Source: Nemophila menziesii (lineage: Eukaryota; Streptophyta; Magnoliopsida; Boraginales; Hydrophyllaceae). Taken from it: 64,000 nt of DNA. How positions within the stretch are numbered: the stretch's first letter is position 1; the number at the start of each line of letters is the position of its first letter. This document shows positions 33,519-46,110 of the stretch, one piece after another. The stretch covers positions 2,294,001 through 2,358,000 of the forward strand of contig JARWIR010000008.1 of assembly GCA_029959085.1 (NCBI GenBank), written 5' to 3'. Both the position numbers and the translations under genes were made by a program. The notes beneath the pieces were generated by a model. The model saw only the letters and a list, made by a program, of their open reading frames with translations. It made no database searches and had not been told where the DNA came from.

Positions 33519-35168
33519 ATGGCTTCTGTCATGGGTAGGAGTCACGATGGAGACGGGAGGGGTAACGATCCCCTGAGGGTTCCACCCCGTTCGAATGCTG
33601 ATTGTGCCCAACCATCGGGTAATAAAAAATTCAATTAATGTTTATTTATTAATTAAGAAAATATATAATTAATAAATATGTTTTCACTAAAACAGGTGAA
33701 CGTAAAAGAAGGAGACCGAAAGCTGCCACATCTATCTGGACAGCTCAGGAGACCCTGAAGAGAGTCGGCTGGCCTATTCCAGTTGACTTTTCTGTCATAG
33801 ACGGCACCTGGAATTTCGTGGGCGAGCATAGCAAACTCGTGGGTCAGGTGGTAGGTAATGCTGTTCGAGAGGCTGTTCCCCCGTGCTACAAATCATGGTC
33901 AGATGTCCCCGACCATAACAAAGGGGTAATTATGCAGCGACTGCACCCGTTTTTTGATTTGGAGGAGTGGAGGAGGCGAGACGATTGGGAAGAGATCATT
34001 AAGAGGTTGAATACGATGACTTCTGGAGCCAACAGGCGATGGAAGTCGGATTTGAAGAACGACTACTACTACACAGGTGAAGTTCCACCAGATGTTGACC
34101 CGGTGATTTGGGAGGCGACGAAGAAGATGTTGGCTTAAGTGGCGAAACAGGTAGAAAAAAAATAATTTATTAATTATTTTATACATTTTTTTAATTAATT
34201 TTATAACTATTTCTTTTTTATTTGTAACAGAGTCAGGCTGATATAAACAAGAAGAATCGAGAGCTGCAGACAGTTCCGAGCAAGGCGGGGTCAAGGAACT
34301 GGTCCCAGACTCGGGAGGTGATTATTGAGTTATAAGTTTTAAAAATTAAAATTCAATTTAGTATTTAATTTAATTTAATTGTTAACTAATTAATATTTGT
34401 TATTGTATACTGTCCAAGGAAAGCTGAAGACGGGGACGAAAGAGCCGTTGACCTTTTTGGATGACGAGACCCAGGAGGAGATGGAGCTTCCTCCTTTAAG
34501 CGGCTATTTCGACCAACTATCGTACGATGGAGCTACAGATAGCTGGCGTGACCAGCGTTTGGAGAAAGCTAGTGTAAGTCTTTTTTTTTAAAATTGATTT
34601 AAATTAATTATTTATTTTAAATTAATTTTTTTATTAATCTAACTTATTTTTAAATTGAAATCTAATTACAGGGTGTTCTTCGGGAGAAGATAAAAAAAAG
34701 GTTGTGCAGGCCGGAGCGGAGGGTGCTGAAGTTACCATCCAGGAGCAGATGGATGCCATGCTCGAGACAATCATGGAGGTCCTACACGCACCCAAGACTA
34801 AATACTGGGTGCCTACCATTGGTCCGGTCCGGAAACGATCCAGGACTCCTACACAGCTGGACAGGGAGAACGAGGAGCTGCTTAAGGCGATTCTGGCTGG
34901 GATGAACGAGCTTCGCGCGGCTCAAAATCTTGCACCTATACCGGATCCATCCTCCGCATCACCCGGCCCCACAACTTCTTCTAGTCGGCCGAGTCAACCC
35001 CCGAGCATGGCAGACACTCTCTTCGAGGCATTAAACGGGATGAGAATCGCCCAAGAAATGCAGCCGATCAGCAAACCCAGGCCCACTAGGGAAGAGAGAG
35101 GAGATGAAGAGAGAGGAGATGAGGAAATAGGAGAAGATGAAGAAGAGCACCATTTGAGTGATGATTAA
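33519..35168 (+). pseudogene. TNPA-like transposase accessory gene (plant transposase_24 type), five exons
   Basis: In En/Spm the accessory protein binds subterminal repeats and brings the ends together. Exon 1 is 33519-33618 (MASVMGRSHDGD). Exon 2 starts at 33696 and reads KSWSDVPDHNKGVIMQRLHP, then NDYYYTGEVPP, the transposase_24 hallmark. A TAA at 34136 stops it, 12 bases before the donor at 34151. Exon 3 (about 34231-34317) reads SQADINKKNREL. Exon 4 (about 34415-34573) and exon 5 (34671-35168) follow, the last with a helical segment and an acidic C-terminus rich in Glu. Apart from the TAA, the exons are open. Splice phases for exons 4-5 are uncertain. Confidence 0.75.
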
Positions 35169-35459
35169 GTTATCTTTTTTTTTTTTTTAATTTGGTTGGT
35201 TTGTATGTTTAAGACTTTATTTATTTCCGTATGTTTGACTTTGACTTTGACTCGTTTGACGTTGACTTTATTTCACGTTTATTATTTGAATCGAATTATC
35301 GTATTTTATATGTATTTTTGGATTTTTATTTATTTATAATTTTGCATTATATTTAAAATCAAAATAATAATAAAGACTACAATTTAAATAATAAAAAATA
35401 AAATTTAAATAATAAACAATAAAATTTAAATAAAAATAAAAATTATATAAAAAAAATAA

Positions 35460-35938
35460 AAATTATGAATAGCAACGACAATTGCATCGTCGCTAACTAT
35501 TAAATAAAATAAATAAATAATGATTTTCGACAAAATAAAAAAAAAAAAAAATAGCGACGACAACTCTGTCGCTAATATTTCTTCGTTAGATAAATAAAAA
35601 AAAAGAAAATTCAATTAATAAATTTTCGATTAAAAATTAAAGAAAAACTAATTAAGAAATTAGCGACGGCCTTTTGTCGCTAATCTGTCGTCGCTAATCT
35701 GTTAATTTCCCGACGCCAGGCTTCGTGGTTAAACGTCTGAGTAATTAGGGACGAAATCACAATTATTCGTCACTAATCTTAAAATAACGACGCCGGAATA
35801 AAGACGACAGTTTAGCGACGAAATTTCGTCGCGAAACTAAATTAGCGACGAAATTTCGTCGCGAAACTAAATTAGCGACGATATCACCATGTTTCGCGAC
35901 GACACGTGTCGTCGCGAAACCCCGCGATATCAGTAGTG
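35460..35938. repeat. Right subterminal repeats and TAGTG terminus of the CACTA element
   Basis: More than twelve TAGCGACGA or TTTCGTCGC motifs occur here, including a perfect tandem of about 29 bp around 35810-35880 (TTAGCGACGAAATTTCGTCG). The terminus is CAGTAGTG at 35931-35938. The stretch 35169-35459 is A/T-rich 3' UTR. Confidence 0.88.
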
Positions 35939-35968
35939 TGCATTATCCACCTTTCCCATTAAAAATTA
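35939..35968. repeat. ~30-bp flank duplication right of the CACTA element
   Basis: It is the partner of 28611-28640; unit U2 sequence continues from here in register with U4. Confidence 0.7.
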
Positions 35969-37757
35969 CATTTTCTTGTTTATAAAATATTTTACCAATT
36001 ATTTTCTAAAAACATTAAACAAAACTTATATTTACAAAAAAATAATTTATATATAATCTTAACACAAACTTCTTTACAATAATTTCTTTATTTAAAATAA
36101 AAACCAAAACTTAGTTAAGTTATGATTTTGAATGATAAAATGAGTAGCTTATATTATGTCTTTTAATAAAATAAAAAATTATGAATATAATTTTTTAATT
36201 TCAATTTTTTACGCCTAATATAAAGTTATCTTCTAATATACATGTGTGCATTTGGAAAGGGGGTGGGGGATGTTTCTTTTCTAGTTTCATGGTACAGTGT
36301 TATTTTGCTAGAGTTTTTAGGAAGAAATTAGTAAAAAATATATTAGTCTCACCTGGTCTTCGAACAAGAAATTAACTCCAATTGTTTTGAGGTTATATGT
36401 TATTATCCCACAGTTTATTTTAACTTTTAGCCCCATCTTCTAAAAAAACATGTATTTATCTTTTCTTGTATATACAACATTGTGAAAATGTGATGGCACG
36501 ACATTTTTTCACTTATTCGTCCCTTCTAGTATATACAACATTGTTGTAAAAAGACAAAATCAATTAACAAATTTAGGATTTTCCTTTATGTGGGGGGCTC
36601 TGGTTAAAAGGTAGAATACACATTGGGATTATGAACATCACCCTAGAGTATTAAGGTTGATTTATATTTCGAAAACGGGTAAAAGTCTTTAGGATTGGGA
36701 GCTAATCTTCAAGTTTGGCCGAGGTAATGTATTTTTTACCCCTAACAAAATTCGAATAAAATCCCACTCCATCCTAAAATCAGAAAAGGGATGCCCAACC
36801 CGTCTCCCCAGATTCACCCTTATACAAGATGAGAATTTTATGTTATCATAAAAAATCAAAATTAAAAATTATAATCATAGTTATTTATTTTATTAAAAAA
36901 TGTAATACAGCTGATTTAATGTTTTATCTTTCAAAATTATAACTAAACTATTAAATTTTGGTTTTTATCAAAACAAATTTCTTGTAACATAAGGTTTTTT
37001 TATTTTTTTAGAAAGAAAATTGGCAAAATGTTTTTTATAAACATAAAAAGTGTAATTTCTCATAACAAGGTGAAGGTGAGTAAATGCAAACGAAAGTTAT
37101 CATGTACTATTATACAATAGTTAAAAGGAATTCTAACAAAAAAAGTTCCCAAAAAAAAAGAACCAAAAGAGAAGAATGGTCTTCCTATTATAATATTGAT
37201 TAATTATAGTAGTTATGTAGTCTAGGTGTACCCAAGAATCTCCTGGACTTTAGATATCTAAGCTAATATTTGAGCAACATATGATGACAATATAAATAAT
37301 CTTTTCTGCAAATAAATTATGAGAATACGTAATAACTTTTTTTTTGGGTCAGAATATGTATAGCTTGTCGATGCTAGCTTATATTGCAAAAGATGCAGCT
37401 CATTTTTTAATAATTTTATTTGACAGTTTTTCCTTTTAAGCAAATTCAAAACAAACCTCGTTTAGTAAAGGACAATTTAATTACATTCCTATAGTTCTGT
37501 GTGTCAAGAATTTATGTATCAAAGTTGACAAATACTACTCCAAGTTTTAGCTAAATTGTGCTTAATTATTTTGTCGAAGATCAAACGTTTTCCTTTCTCA
37601 AGCACTCAACGATAGAGGTGTTCCCTTTTAGAGTTAAATTTTTTGAAATGTAGATTATCATATTCAATTTAACCTCAGTCAGACCTACATAAATAACTAA
37701 GAAGCTTCTATCTACTCTAAACTCTAGTTATCTTTCATATAGAAACATATAGTATAT

Positions 37758-37875
<118 letters not shown>

Positions 37876-39329
37876 ACATATAGGTATGTGGTTATTATAT
37901 ACGAAGGATGATATAAAGTTAATATTGGCATATATAAATCACACACCTCTTGATACAAAGGGTGTCTATATAGTGCTAAGAATCAATAATGTATAGCCAG
38001 AAAAGGCATTGCATTCAATTGATCTATGCATATCTAGCAAAAGACTAAGATATGGGAAAAAATCCCTCGATTTATTTGCAACAGTAACAATACTCAAGAC
38101 TCAAGAACATTCTTAAATTCTCTATTTCTTGGAAAGAATTCATCCCCTCGATCTATTTTCCTATTAAATAAGACAACCATTATCAAAATATTGGCGAAAT
38201 ATGGGGTTCAAAGGGATAGAATCACATTGATATAAAACCATTCATTCTCCACCCACTTCCAATTGTCTTTTATTTTGTGCTTCAAAATTACCAAACAAAA
38301 AATCATGTTGATTGTGAAAGATGATATGTTTCTTTGATCATCCATTTACGTACATGATTTTATGCTAGAAAGCGTGTGATGTTTCAAATTTGAGGGTTGC
38401 AAATTATTCTAGAAAGAATGTTCATTCGTTCAGCAAATACAAAATGGAGTATATATCATTTTATACTTCTCAATTACTCGTTCTGACTATTGGCAAACAA
38501 ATTGGGAATTGGTGTCAATTAATTAATTAAGTGATTCTTGCTTATTCCAACAATGACCTCAACATATCCAAAAATAACAAAAAGTTATGAAAGTGATTAA
38601 CTACTCAACTTTCCATAACAGTCTGACAAATACTACAAAGGAACAACTCCCCATATTCATTCTGATATCAATTTCCTTAAATTTCATTAGAAATTTTAAA
38701 TATATTTAACTTAAATCTTCACACAAGCATATCGGATTTGGTATTAACATATAAGACAGTTTATGGAATCATATATATATATATATATGTATATGTATAT
38801 ATATAAGACAATGTCATTTATAAAATAAGAGAAAGTAGAGAAGTAGATAAGCAAGTAAAGAAATACATATAAAAGGTTCTAAATATTTATATTACTAATT
38901 AGGTTAATATCAAACTACTAGATCCATCCGCCATAAGCAAAAGTTAATTCTCTCTTCAAGTTGGCTAATATTCAAATTAAGTTCAACTTTGAAAGGACAT
39001 CGTAAATAAACAGCATATCCAGCTACAAAAACCCATATGAATCAAATATTATAAGGGTCTATAAGAGTTTGGGATGGTACGATATCCTGAAGAAACCCAT
39101 TATCTCTAACGAAAGAATGTTGATGCGAAGGAGAAGACCGCATCTCTTGAAACAAAGCAACATATGATGGTTGATTCTAATAGTTAAGCTCTTGATGATA
39201 CTGATTCTTGGGAAACGCATATCCTCCATCAGTTACATCATCTCTAACACCACCATAACTTGAACGTCCATTACTTTGATCACCACAATAAATGGCCGTT
39301 TGTTGCTGTACTCCACTACCAATGCCACA

Positions 39330-39790
39330 CCCATAATTAGTTATGTTTGTCAACATTCCATTACCTCCACCCCCAGTGACACAACCACAGCTAAAGGTTT
39401 CTGGCATATTTCCATTACCTACCATAGCTTGTGGTTTCCGGCATAATTCCATTACCTCCACCTCCGTTGACACAACCATAGCTAGTGGTTTCCGGCATGA
39501 TTTAATTACCTCCACGTGCAGTGACACAACCATAGCTAGAGGTTTGATGCATGATTCCATTACCTCCACCTCCGGTGCCACCACCATAGCTAGTGGTTTG
39601 CCGTATGATTTCATTACCTCTACCTCCGGTGACACAACCATAGCTAGTGGTTTGCGGAAGAATTACATTACCTCCACCTCTGATGACACAAGCATAGCTA
39701 GTGGTTTTCGACATGATCATATTAACTCCAACTTCGGTGCCACCACCATAGCTAGTGGTATGCGGCATGATTCCAATTCCTTCTCCATAG
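39330..39790 (-). repeat. 54-nt coding minisatellite, U2 copy
   Basis: About eight 18-residue TTSYG-type repeats are present, several reading SYACV or SYGCV in place of SYGGG. One unit near 39420 is shortened (TVVSG-like part missing), shifting the frame locally. The N-terminal shorter repeats continue at 47754-47930 beyond the LTR element. Confidence 0.88.
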
Positions 39791-39806
39791 ATAGTTGATT
39801 GATGGA

Positions 39807-41393
39807 TGGTGGTCCTTTGTGTGTTCTAAAATAAATGCAAAAAGTAATTGAACCACAACCGCAAGTGTACGGTTGTCCCAAGTAATAATAGTGATAACAG
39901 ATGCGTTCGCAGGGACGGTTGGTTAACTACAATGCTTATCAAGTAATGATTGGTTGCACTTATGAAAGCAAGTAAAAGATATATTGATTGATTGGTTGGT
40001 TTGTATTAATCCTAAGTATGAAAGACTAATGCGAAAATGTAAATAAATAACTAAGACGCAAGTAAATAAAGGTAAAACGCAAGTATGAGAAGGTAGAACT
40101 TGTGAACGCAAGGGATCCTCCTAATTCTATTTCATAACCTATTCTGTTTAAGGGTTAAATTGGTCAATTACAATGGTCGGGATTCTAAATTCCTTATACC
40201 CCCGTCAGGGTGGACTATAAGGCTATCCTAGAGTGTCACTAGTCCTGTCAGGGTAAATATGATCCACTTTTAGATGATTAAGCAATTTACCACATTGGCC
40301 CTAAAATTAGCTAAGTTCGTTAGAATCAATAGCTTCTATTTTAGATTTAATAATTAATTCCGTACCTAAACCCTCCGTCAGGATGATCCACACGCCACAA
40401 ATGTGGAATAGCCTAGATACTAATACATGTTCTTAGTTCGCGACTCTAAAAATAGTAAATAATCTCAAATTATCAAAAAGAGTAAAAGACCCAATTTAAT
40501 ATAATTTAACAGAAACCCAAATTCAGGAAATGAAATTCAATAGAATTGGGATTTACCCATAAAGCATTCTCAAGCACTATAATGGAATTAGCTCATACTA
40601 ATTGAAAAGAAAACTAAATTAAAAGTAATTGAATGCATATTGTTTTACAGAAATGAAATACAGAGAAACCTAATTTCGGAATTGGTTTGGCTGTGAATTG
40701 GAGATATAGACAGTCTCCAGCTCCAAGCTTCTTCTTTTCCTTGTTTATGCTTCTTCTCTGGTCACTCTCTCTAAGGATTTGTAAATTGAAGAAAATATAT
40801 GAGAGGTGAGAAATAATGAGGTCAAAAGCTCCTTTTATAAGCTCAAATTCGGAATGGGCTTTTAATTAGGGATTAAGTGAATAATAAAAAGTCCAAGTCC
40901 ACTAATCAAGCCCAAATCCCGTAACTGCTGCACCACCTCCACTAAAACAGCTCTAGCCGATTCGTTATAATTCCGATTGACCTCAAATCACTTGCTAAAT
41001 TTCCGTAACTCAATAAGGAACATAATCTCTTCAAAGGTCAGCAGCTAAATCAACTCATAAGTGCCTCGAAATCAGCAATCGTTGGCCTGTTTTCCAGATT
41101 GGCAGCTTCAAAATATAATTCATTTCGGGATTTGTCTTCAAGCTTTGACTCCATATCACGATCTTTGACTTTAATCTTTTATTCCTCTCCTCTCTAGTAT
41201 TCAAAACCTACAAGATTTTTACTAAAAACAACCCATATTACGCGCACAAGCTTAATAAATCAAAAATACTAAAATCTAGAGAGGAAAATTGAATTATTGC
41301 ATATTAGCACCAAAAGTCTATCTAAATAATCAAATAAACACAAAAAATGATGTCTCCCAAGGGCATAAAATTAGAACATTTAGGGAGACATCA
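39807..41393 (-). repeat. 3' LTR of the 7.9-kb element
   Basis: The 1587-bp LTR runs from TGGTGGTCC to GGGAGACATCA on the + strand. It is nearly identical to 46111-47748, apart from a block of about 50 bp present only in the other copy near 47065-47118. Confidence 0.93.
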
Positions 41394-44300
41394 AGACCCC
41401 CAACTCAAACCTTTGTCGTCCCGACAAAGCAAAACTAAAAACAAGGGGAATGAAGTAGATGCAAGAGAAAATAGAAGCTAACAAATACACCCTAAAGCAA
41501 TTCGTAAGATAAATCTCATATAGCAAAACTCTAGGAACTAATATATACATACACTTATCATACAAAATCGAACATAAATAATCTCAATCATAAAATTAAA
41601 GTTGCAATGCTTGAAGGTTACACTTGTACTCATCTCTGTATGATGGCTATAGGGTGGTCATTAATCCTACCTCGCTTTGAACGCTCCACCTAGTATATTC
41701 CCTATCAACAGAATCATAAATTCACTATGTACTTAAGAATCACGAGGTCTTTATGGTTATAATAATGGCTTAAGGACGGTGTGGATGTATATTTGGTAAA
41801 TTTGAAGTGAGCTTTTGGCTCTCTCCTCACTTACCATCAACAATGTCCTCGAGCTTGAGTTTACGCTCAAAAATGTTCTCACTCACCCATTTTACGCACT
41901 AATGTCGCGTCCCCATGTCAACCCAATAAACACTAAGACGATTTTCCAAAAATATTCCACTTTGCCGGTTTATTTTATTCTTTCTTTCTTTTTATTTTCT
42001 TTTTCATTTCTTTTCTTCTTTTTTTTTGTACAAGATACCCATGACCATCATTTTGATGTGAAAGGTCATGTCTCTTATAAATTTTTTTTCTTTTTTTTCC
42101 TCAAATCCCGGCAAAGGGTTACAAATAATAATATCATCTTTTATTTTTGTGCCTCAATACAAACACATAATTCCCTCCCAATGTAAATTCCCAAATGTGG
42201 ACCCTCCACCCCAAACTCAAGCTCGAGACAAGTCTCAGGATCGTGATTCAAGGGCGGGTCATTTGGTCATGCCTAATAATCTAAAGGATAATGGACTTAT
42301 ATCGTGGCTACAAAAGAAAAGGCTTAAGGCTCAAAATTGGGCTAAGATGGATACAATTATAATAAGGGATAGTAAGCTAAAAGGTTTCAAATGGCTAACA
42401 AAGAACCGCCCCTATCATTTTCCTAAGTACATAGTTCGTTTCTAGTTCATATCTAGGTGGGTTCTCTACTAATTAGGATTTCACGTTCTACACACCAAAC
42501 ATATTCCTTAAGTACAAGCTTACTTCATTTGCATTGTTCATTAATTTTTCCTATCAATTACCTATGTTCGCATGCAATTCTAAGTGCGTTTTATATTATT
42601 CCCTAAAGTCCACTATTTACTATCATTAATTCATCAAAAGTATGCTTAAAGGGACATTTAAAATCTTCTACAATCAAACGCAACTCCGAAAATTATTTTA
42701 TTGAAAGCAAATAAAACATATAACACATAAAAACTGGATGAGGCAACGAACCCCACCCCAAACTCAAAAATTTGTCGTGTCCTTCGACTCGAAAAGACTC
42801 GAAGCAAATAAACTAATTTACACTAAATGAGAAGGGATAGAAAACGTATCTTAACCAGCGCGTGGCTGATTATTGGTGTTGCGTCCAGGTTGAGGCTTTA
42901 AGTTCTTCTTCATCAATGGCTGCGTTTAAACTGTTCTTCATCACCTCGAACTTTTCTTCAAAATTCCCACATTTTTATTTATCACTTGCTCTCTAAGCAT
43001 CATCTCCTCTATCAAAATCTTTCCTCAACACCCAATTCTCTTTCTTCATGTTCTTCGTACCCTTTCCAACCTTCATGGTCATCTGTGATGACCCCAAACT
43101 CAAATTTTCACCTACTTAAAGATTACTTGCAAAATATATAATATTAATAGGCTCAAACAATTCACAATTCCTCCGCTAAATAACTAAAATAAATCTTAAT
43201 TCCCAACTGGTAATAGAAAGAAAAGAAGAGTTCTAGCTATTTTACCGGATTGGCCATGGAATTTATGATGACTTGATACCTTGCACTTGCACTTGCAATC
43301 TCCAACCTTCCAAGTACCAAAGCTATTGATGAAATTTGTGTTGCTTGATATTGTTGAAAGTGGCACAGTAGTGGAATTGGTGATTTATTTGAGATGGGTA
43401 TTTAATATCTATGGTGTTCGAAAGGTTTAAAGGATATAATTTAAGCTTTGGTGAAAAATTTTTGGATTAAAACTTGAATTTCTTGGTGTTTTTGAAAAGA
43501 TTTGTGATTGATTATGTGTTTGGATGATGTTTAGAGAGAAGGATTGGTGGTATATTGGTGTTTTGATGATGATTTTCTGAGTAGGTGGAGGCTAGGATTC
43601 GTAATAAGAGGTAGGCTTGGGAAAGAAGGTAAAAATATAGGATTTTAATCCTGAAAATCGCCTACCACAGTAGTTGACCGGCAAGCCAGCGGCTGACCGG
43701 CATGCCAGTCGCTGTGTCGGCGAAAAAATAAATTACGAAATAGATTTTTTTTACCTCTGACGCAGCCTCCTTGCATCATTGTTGACGCAGTGATCAGAAA
43801 CTTCTCCTTCGCTAGCCGGCTAGCCGGTCATCTGACCGGCATGCCGGCGAAATCTCGCTGGCGCATTCCGAGACGCAATAGTGCCGCGTCATTGCTGACG
43901 CAGTGGTCAGAAACTTTTAGCTGCTTATCTGAACTTTTTGACTTCACCATTGGATAGAGCTCGAAAAGTTATGCGGTTTAGGCTCAAAGATCACCTGATT
44001 CAGACATCCGAGAGCAAAGATATCGCTTGCCGAACTTTTCTCTGATTGTTTCAGATTTTTTTTTTCGGAAGGCATAAAATGCAGCCTTCGATTTTCTGAT
44101 TTTTTTTTTAATACCGAAACGCAACACTTTTGCGTCATTGCTGACGCAGTGATCAGAGAGTTGGGAAATGGTCGCGGATTTGCCCACTTTGCTGGACGCA
44201 AAGGGTTGCGTATTCGCAGAAAATTTCCATCTTGTTTTTTCGATTTCTCCTTGCTTACACCTAGGATTTTTATGAACCTTATACTCATTTTCATTGGAAA

Positions 44301-44735
44301 TTGCGCTCCCGATCCATTGGACTACTCAGATTTCCCATTGTAGTTACCATTTTTCTCAGATTTTGGGTTTCTTCATTTTCGCACAATGAATTTCGTCTCT
44401 TTACGCACAGGTCAGAAATTTTGGGCTATGTATCAGAACTTTTTTACTCCACCATTGGATAGATCTCGAAAAAATAAGTGGTTTAGGCTCAAGAAAAAGT
44501 TAATTCCGACCTCCGAGCATCAAGTTATGATCTTCCGAAGTTGCTGATAACCTAACTACCCCAAACTCATGACGTTTACTCCTGTAATCATAAAAAACAC
44601 CAACCTTTCTCATTTCTTAAAAATAAACACTAAGTCAATAACCATTACTCTAATTTACACTAAGAATTTAAAAGACATGAAAGCAATTTTAAAACATGGG
44701 TTGTCTCCCAAGAAGCACTTTTGTTTATTACGTCT
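41394..44735 (-). other. Non-coding interior of the 7.9-kb element
   Basis: There is no convincing protein-coding frame over 3.3 kb; the short frames at 41815-42445 and 43944-44343 carry no recognisable motif. Bases 43660-44480 are more GC-rich and hold repeated modules: GCGTCATTGCTGACGCAGTG-like copies at 43773, 43886 and 44132, and a ~65-bp direct repeat at about 43907-43970 and 44411-44475 around ACCATTGGATAGA. A GGCATGCCGG-type palindromic cluster lies near 43680-43850. On the minus strand near 44700 is GGGAGACAACCC, shared with E2. Confidence 0.75.
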
Positions 44736-45086
44736 TTAAGTTCGACGCGTTACCTTCCATGAAGATGGTATTGAGGCTCTTGCGGTGTTCCTCCGCTTAA
44801 ACTCGCCTCTTCCTTGATGTAAAAGCTTTAGAACCTTCCCCCTTATAATATTATTCAATCGATCTCTAAAAGGAGGTGGGTAAGTACTTCGTTTCGCCTT
44901 CTTATTTTCACGACGAAACTCATTTTCCACCACATTATAGTAGATAACCGTTCTCAACGGTATAAGCTTATTTTTATTCCTTGTTTCAATCTCAAATTCA
45001 TCTTTAAAATGTGGTGGGTAGGTGCTCCTCCTTGCCTTTTTGCTCTCGCGGTGTGGCACCTTGCTTGTATAACACATATTGATCAT
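44736..45086 (-). CDS. Small basic frame near the end of the coding part of the 7.9-kb element
   Basis: The 116-codon frame has an internal repeat: KKARRSTYPPHFKDE and KKAKRSTYPPPFRDR, separated by about 35 residues. It ends ARASIPSSWKVTRRT just upstream of the GGTAACGCGTC motif, the position where the pol end lies in E2. I do not recognise the protein. It may be a remnant of a pol C-terminus or an element-specific peptide. The start codon is uncertain, because the frame may be spliced or shifted from 45212-45490. Confidence 0.4.
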   Translation of the reverse strand: MINMCYTSKVPHRESKKARRSTYPPHFKDEFEIETRNKNKLIPLRTVIYYNVVENEFRRENKKAKRSTYPPPFRDRLNNIIRGKVLKLLHQGRGEFKRRNTARASIPSSWKVTRRT

Positions 45087-45211
45087 TTGTGGTAGTAGAG
45101 GTGATTTTGATTTTTCATCTCTGATAATGATTCGTGGTAGAGATGGTGATTGGTGAACTTTTTGTAGCGGATATTCAATTTCTATTTATCTTTAACCTTT
45201 AATTCTTCAAT

Positions 45212-45490
45212 TCATTCTCCAACCATTTCACATTCGTCTTCACTTTCAACCCAATCTTCCACTATTTTCTTTGGATTTTCTATAACCTCGATCTCCACCT
45301 CTTCTTGTTTGCGTTCATTATCTTGATCATGTTTATACACCTTAGGAATAGCAATCTCTTTGTTAACTTCTAGGATTTGCGTTGCTACTCCTTCTTCCAC
45401 CATGCTAACACGATCCTCAACCACATGGTGGTCTTTATTTATAATTGGCACGGTGTTCATATCACTATCCATAATATATTTTGTCAACAC
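45212..45490 (-). CDS. Acidic frame overlapping the end of the upstream frame
   Basis: The 92-codon frame is rich in Glu and Val, for example KQEEVEIEVIENPKKIVEDW, like the acidic linker found before the protease in E1 and E2. It overlaps the end of the 45484-45969 frame by seven bases in a different register. It therefore probably represents the continuation of that protein after a frameshift. It has no convincing independent ATG start. Confidence 0.4.
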   Translation of the reverse strand: MLTKYIMDSDMNTVPIINKDHHVVEDRVSMVEEGVATQILEVNKEIAIPKVYKHDQDNERKQEEVEIEVIENPKKIVEDWVESEDECEMVGE

Positions 45491-45969
45491 TCCTTCTCAA
45501 CTACTTCTTCTTGTTGATCTTTTCCATCCCTCGGGGGAGTGGAATCTTCATAAGATTTGCTATCAATTTCAACTAAGTTAGGAGGGTTGTTTCGGGCAGC
45601 CATTTCATCTAGCATCTGTTGTATGCGTGCATGGGTGGCTTTGAATTCCTCTTCTCTTGCCTTACGCTCTGGTTCTCTTGCCTGAAATTCCTCGAGTAGG
45701 CGATTGACTTTCTCTAGTAGTGTATCTTGTTGATCTTGATGAGGTGGATACTGTTGAATGTTTTCAACCCACTGGTTGTCCCATTCATGCTCGTGTTGAT
45801 AGTGATATGATAGTTGTTGTTGATTGTTACCGACCCATTCATTATTCCATCCTTGTTCTTGCGGGTTTTGATAAGGTTGTTGGTAAGAATTAATACCCCA
45901 TTGTTGTTGTCCCGAAGAGTCTTCCCAATAGTCAAATGGACCAGGATCTGGGTAATGTTCTCTATACAT
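45484..45969 (-). CDS. Gln/Asn/Trp-rich gag-like protein of the 7.9-kb element
   Basis: The 161-codon frame starts with ATG (MYREHYPDPGPFDYWED), about 115 bp after the primer-binding site, the same position as gag in E1. Residues 20-85 are rich in Gln, Asn, Tyr and Trp, with repeated units such as GWNNEWVGNNQQQ and EWDNQWVENIQQ. Residues 85-130 form a charged helix (RLLEEFQAREPERKAREEEF) likely to be a coiled coil. No gag core or zinc knuckle is seen. Function is unknown; a role in RNA packaging is only inference from position. Confidence 0.55.
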   Translation of the reverse strand: MYREHYPDPGPFDYWEDSSGQQQWGINSYQQPYQNPQEQGWNNEWVGNNQQQLSYHYQHEHEWDNQWVENIQQYPPHQDQQDTLLEKVNRLLEEFQAREPERKAREEEFKATHARIQQMLDEMAARNNPPNLVEIDSKSYEDSTPPRDGKDQQEEVVEKEC

Positions 45970-46085
45970 CTTTAATTACCTAAATAAAATAACCTGAAAA
46001 GAAAACAAAACAAAAACAAAGCGTAAAACTGAAAATAAAAATGCATCTAATCACTAAAGGATAAACACCGTGGTCACACGCTACC

Positions 46086-46107
46086 GTCCCCGGCAGCGGC
46101 GCCAAAA
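46086..46107 (-). other. Primer-binding site of the 7.9-kb element (tRNA-Asp type)
   Basis: On the minus strand TTGGCGCCGCTGCCGGGGAC lies a few bases after the 5' LTR end. It is the same as in E2 and one or two bases different from E1. Confidence 0.85.
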
Positions 46108-46110
46108 ACT

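Larger units (their letters stand above)
28641..35938 (+). mobile_element. CACTA (En/Spm) transposon, defective and apparently chimeric
   Basis: The insertion is 7.3 kb. The right end is ...GATATCAGTAGTG, the TAGTG terminus of CACTA elements. It holds a TNP2-like transposase gene and a TNPA-like gene in the usual order. Subterminal TTAGCGACGAC repeats in both orientations cluster at both ends, and also in the middle at 32300-32520. The left end lacks CACTA. The unit sequence resumes on the right with a 30-bp duplication. The element is therefore immobile on its own, at least from the left end. Confidence 0.85.

Noticed and set aside
35934..35941. A 3-bp TGC target duplication for the CACTA element
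   Set aside because: TGC follows the right end, but the left end lacks CACTA at the matching place; the duplication extends over about 30 bases.
41815..42445. Two overlapping + strand frames of over 120 codons
   Set aside because: They are antisense to the non-autonomous element, Phe-rich from T-runs, and lack any recognised motif.
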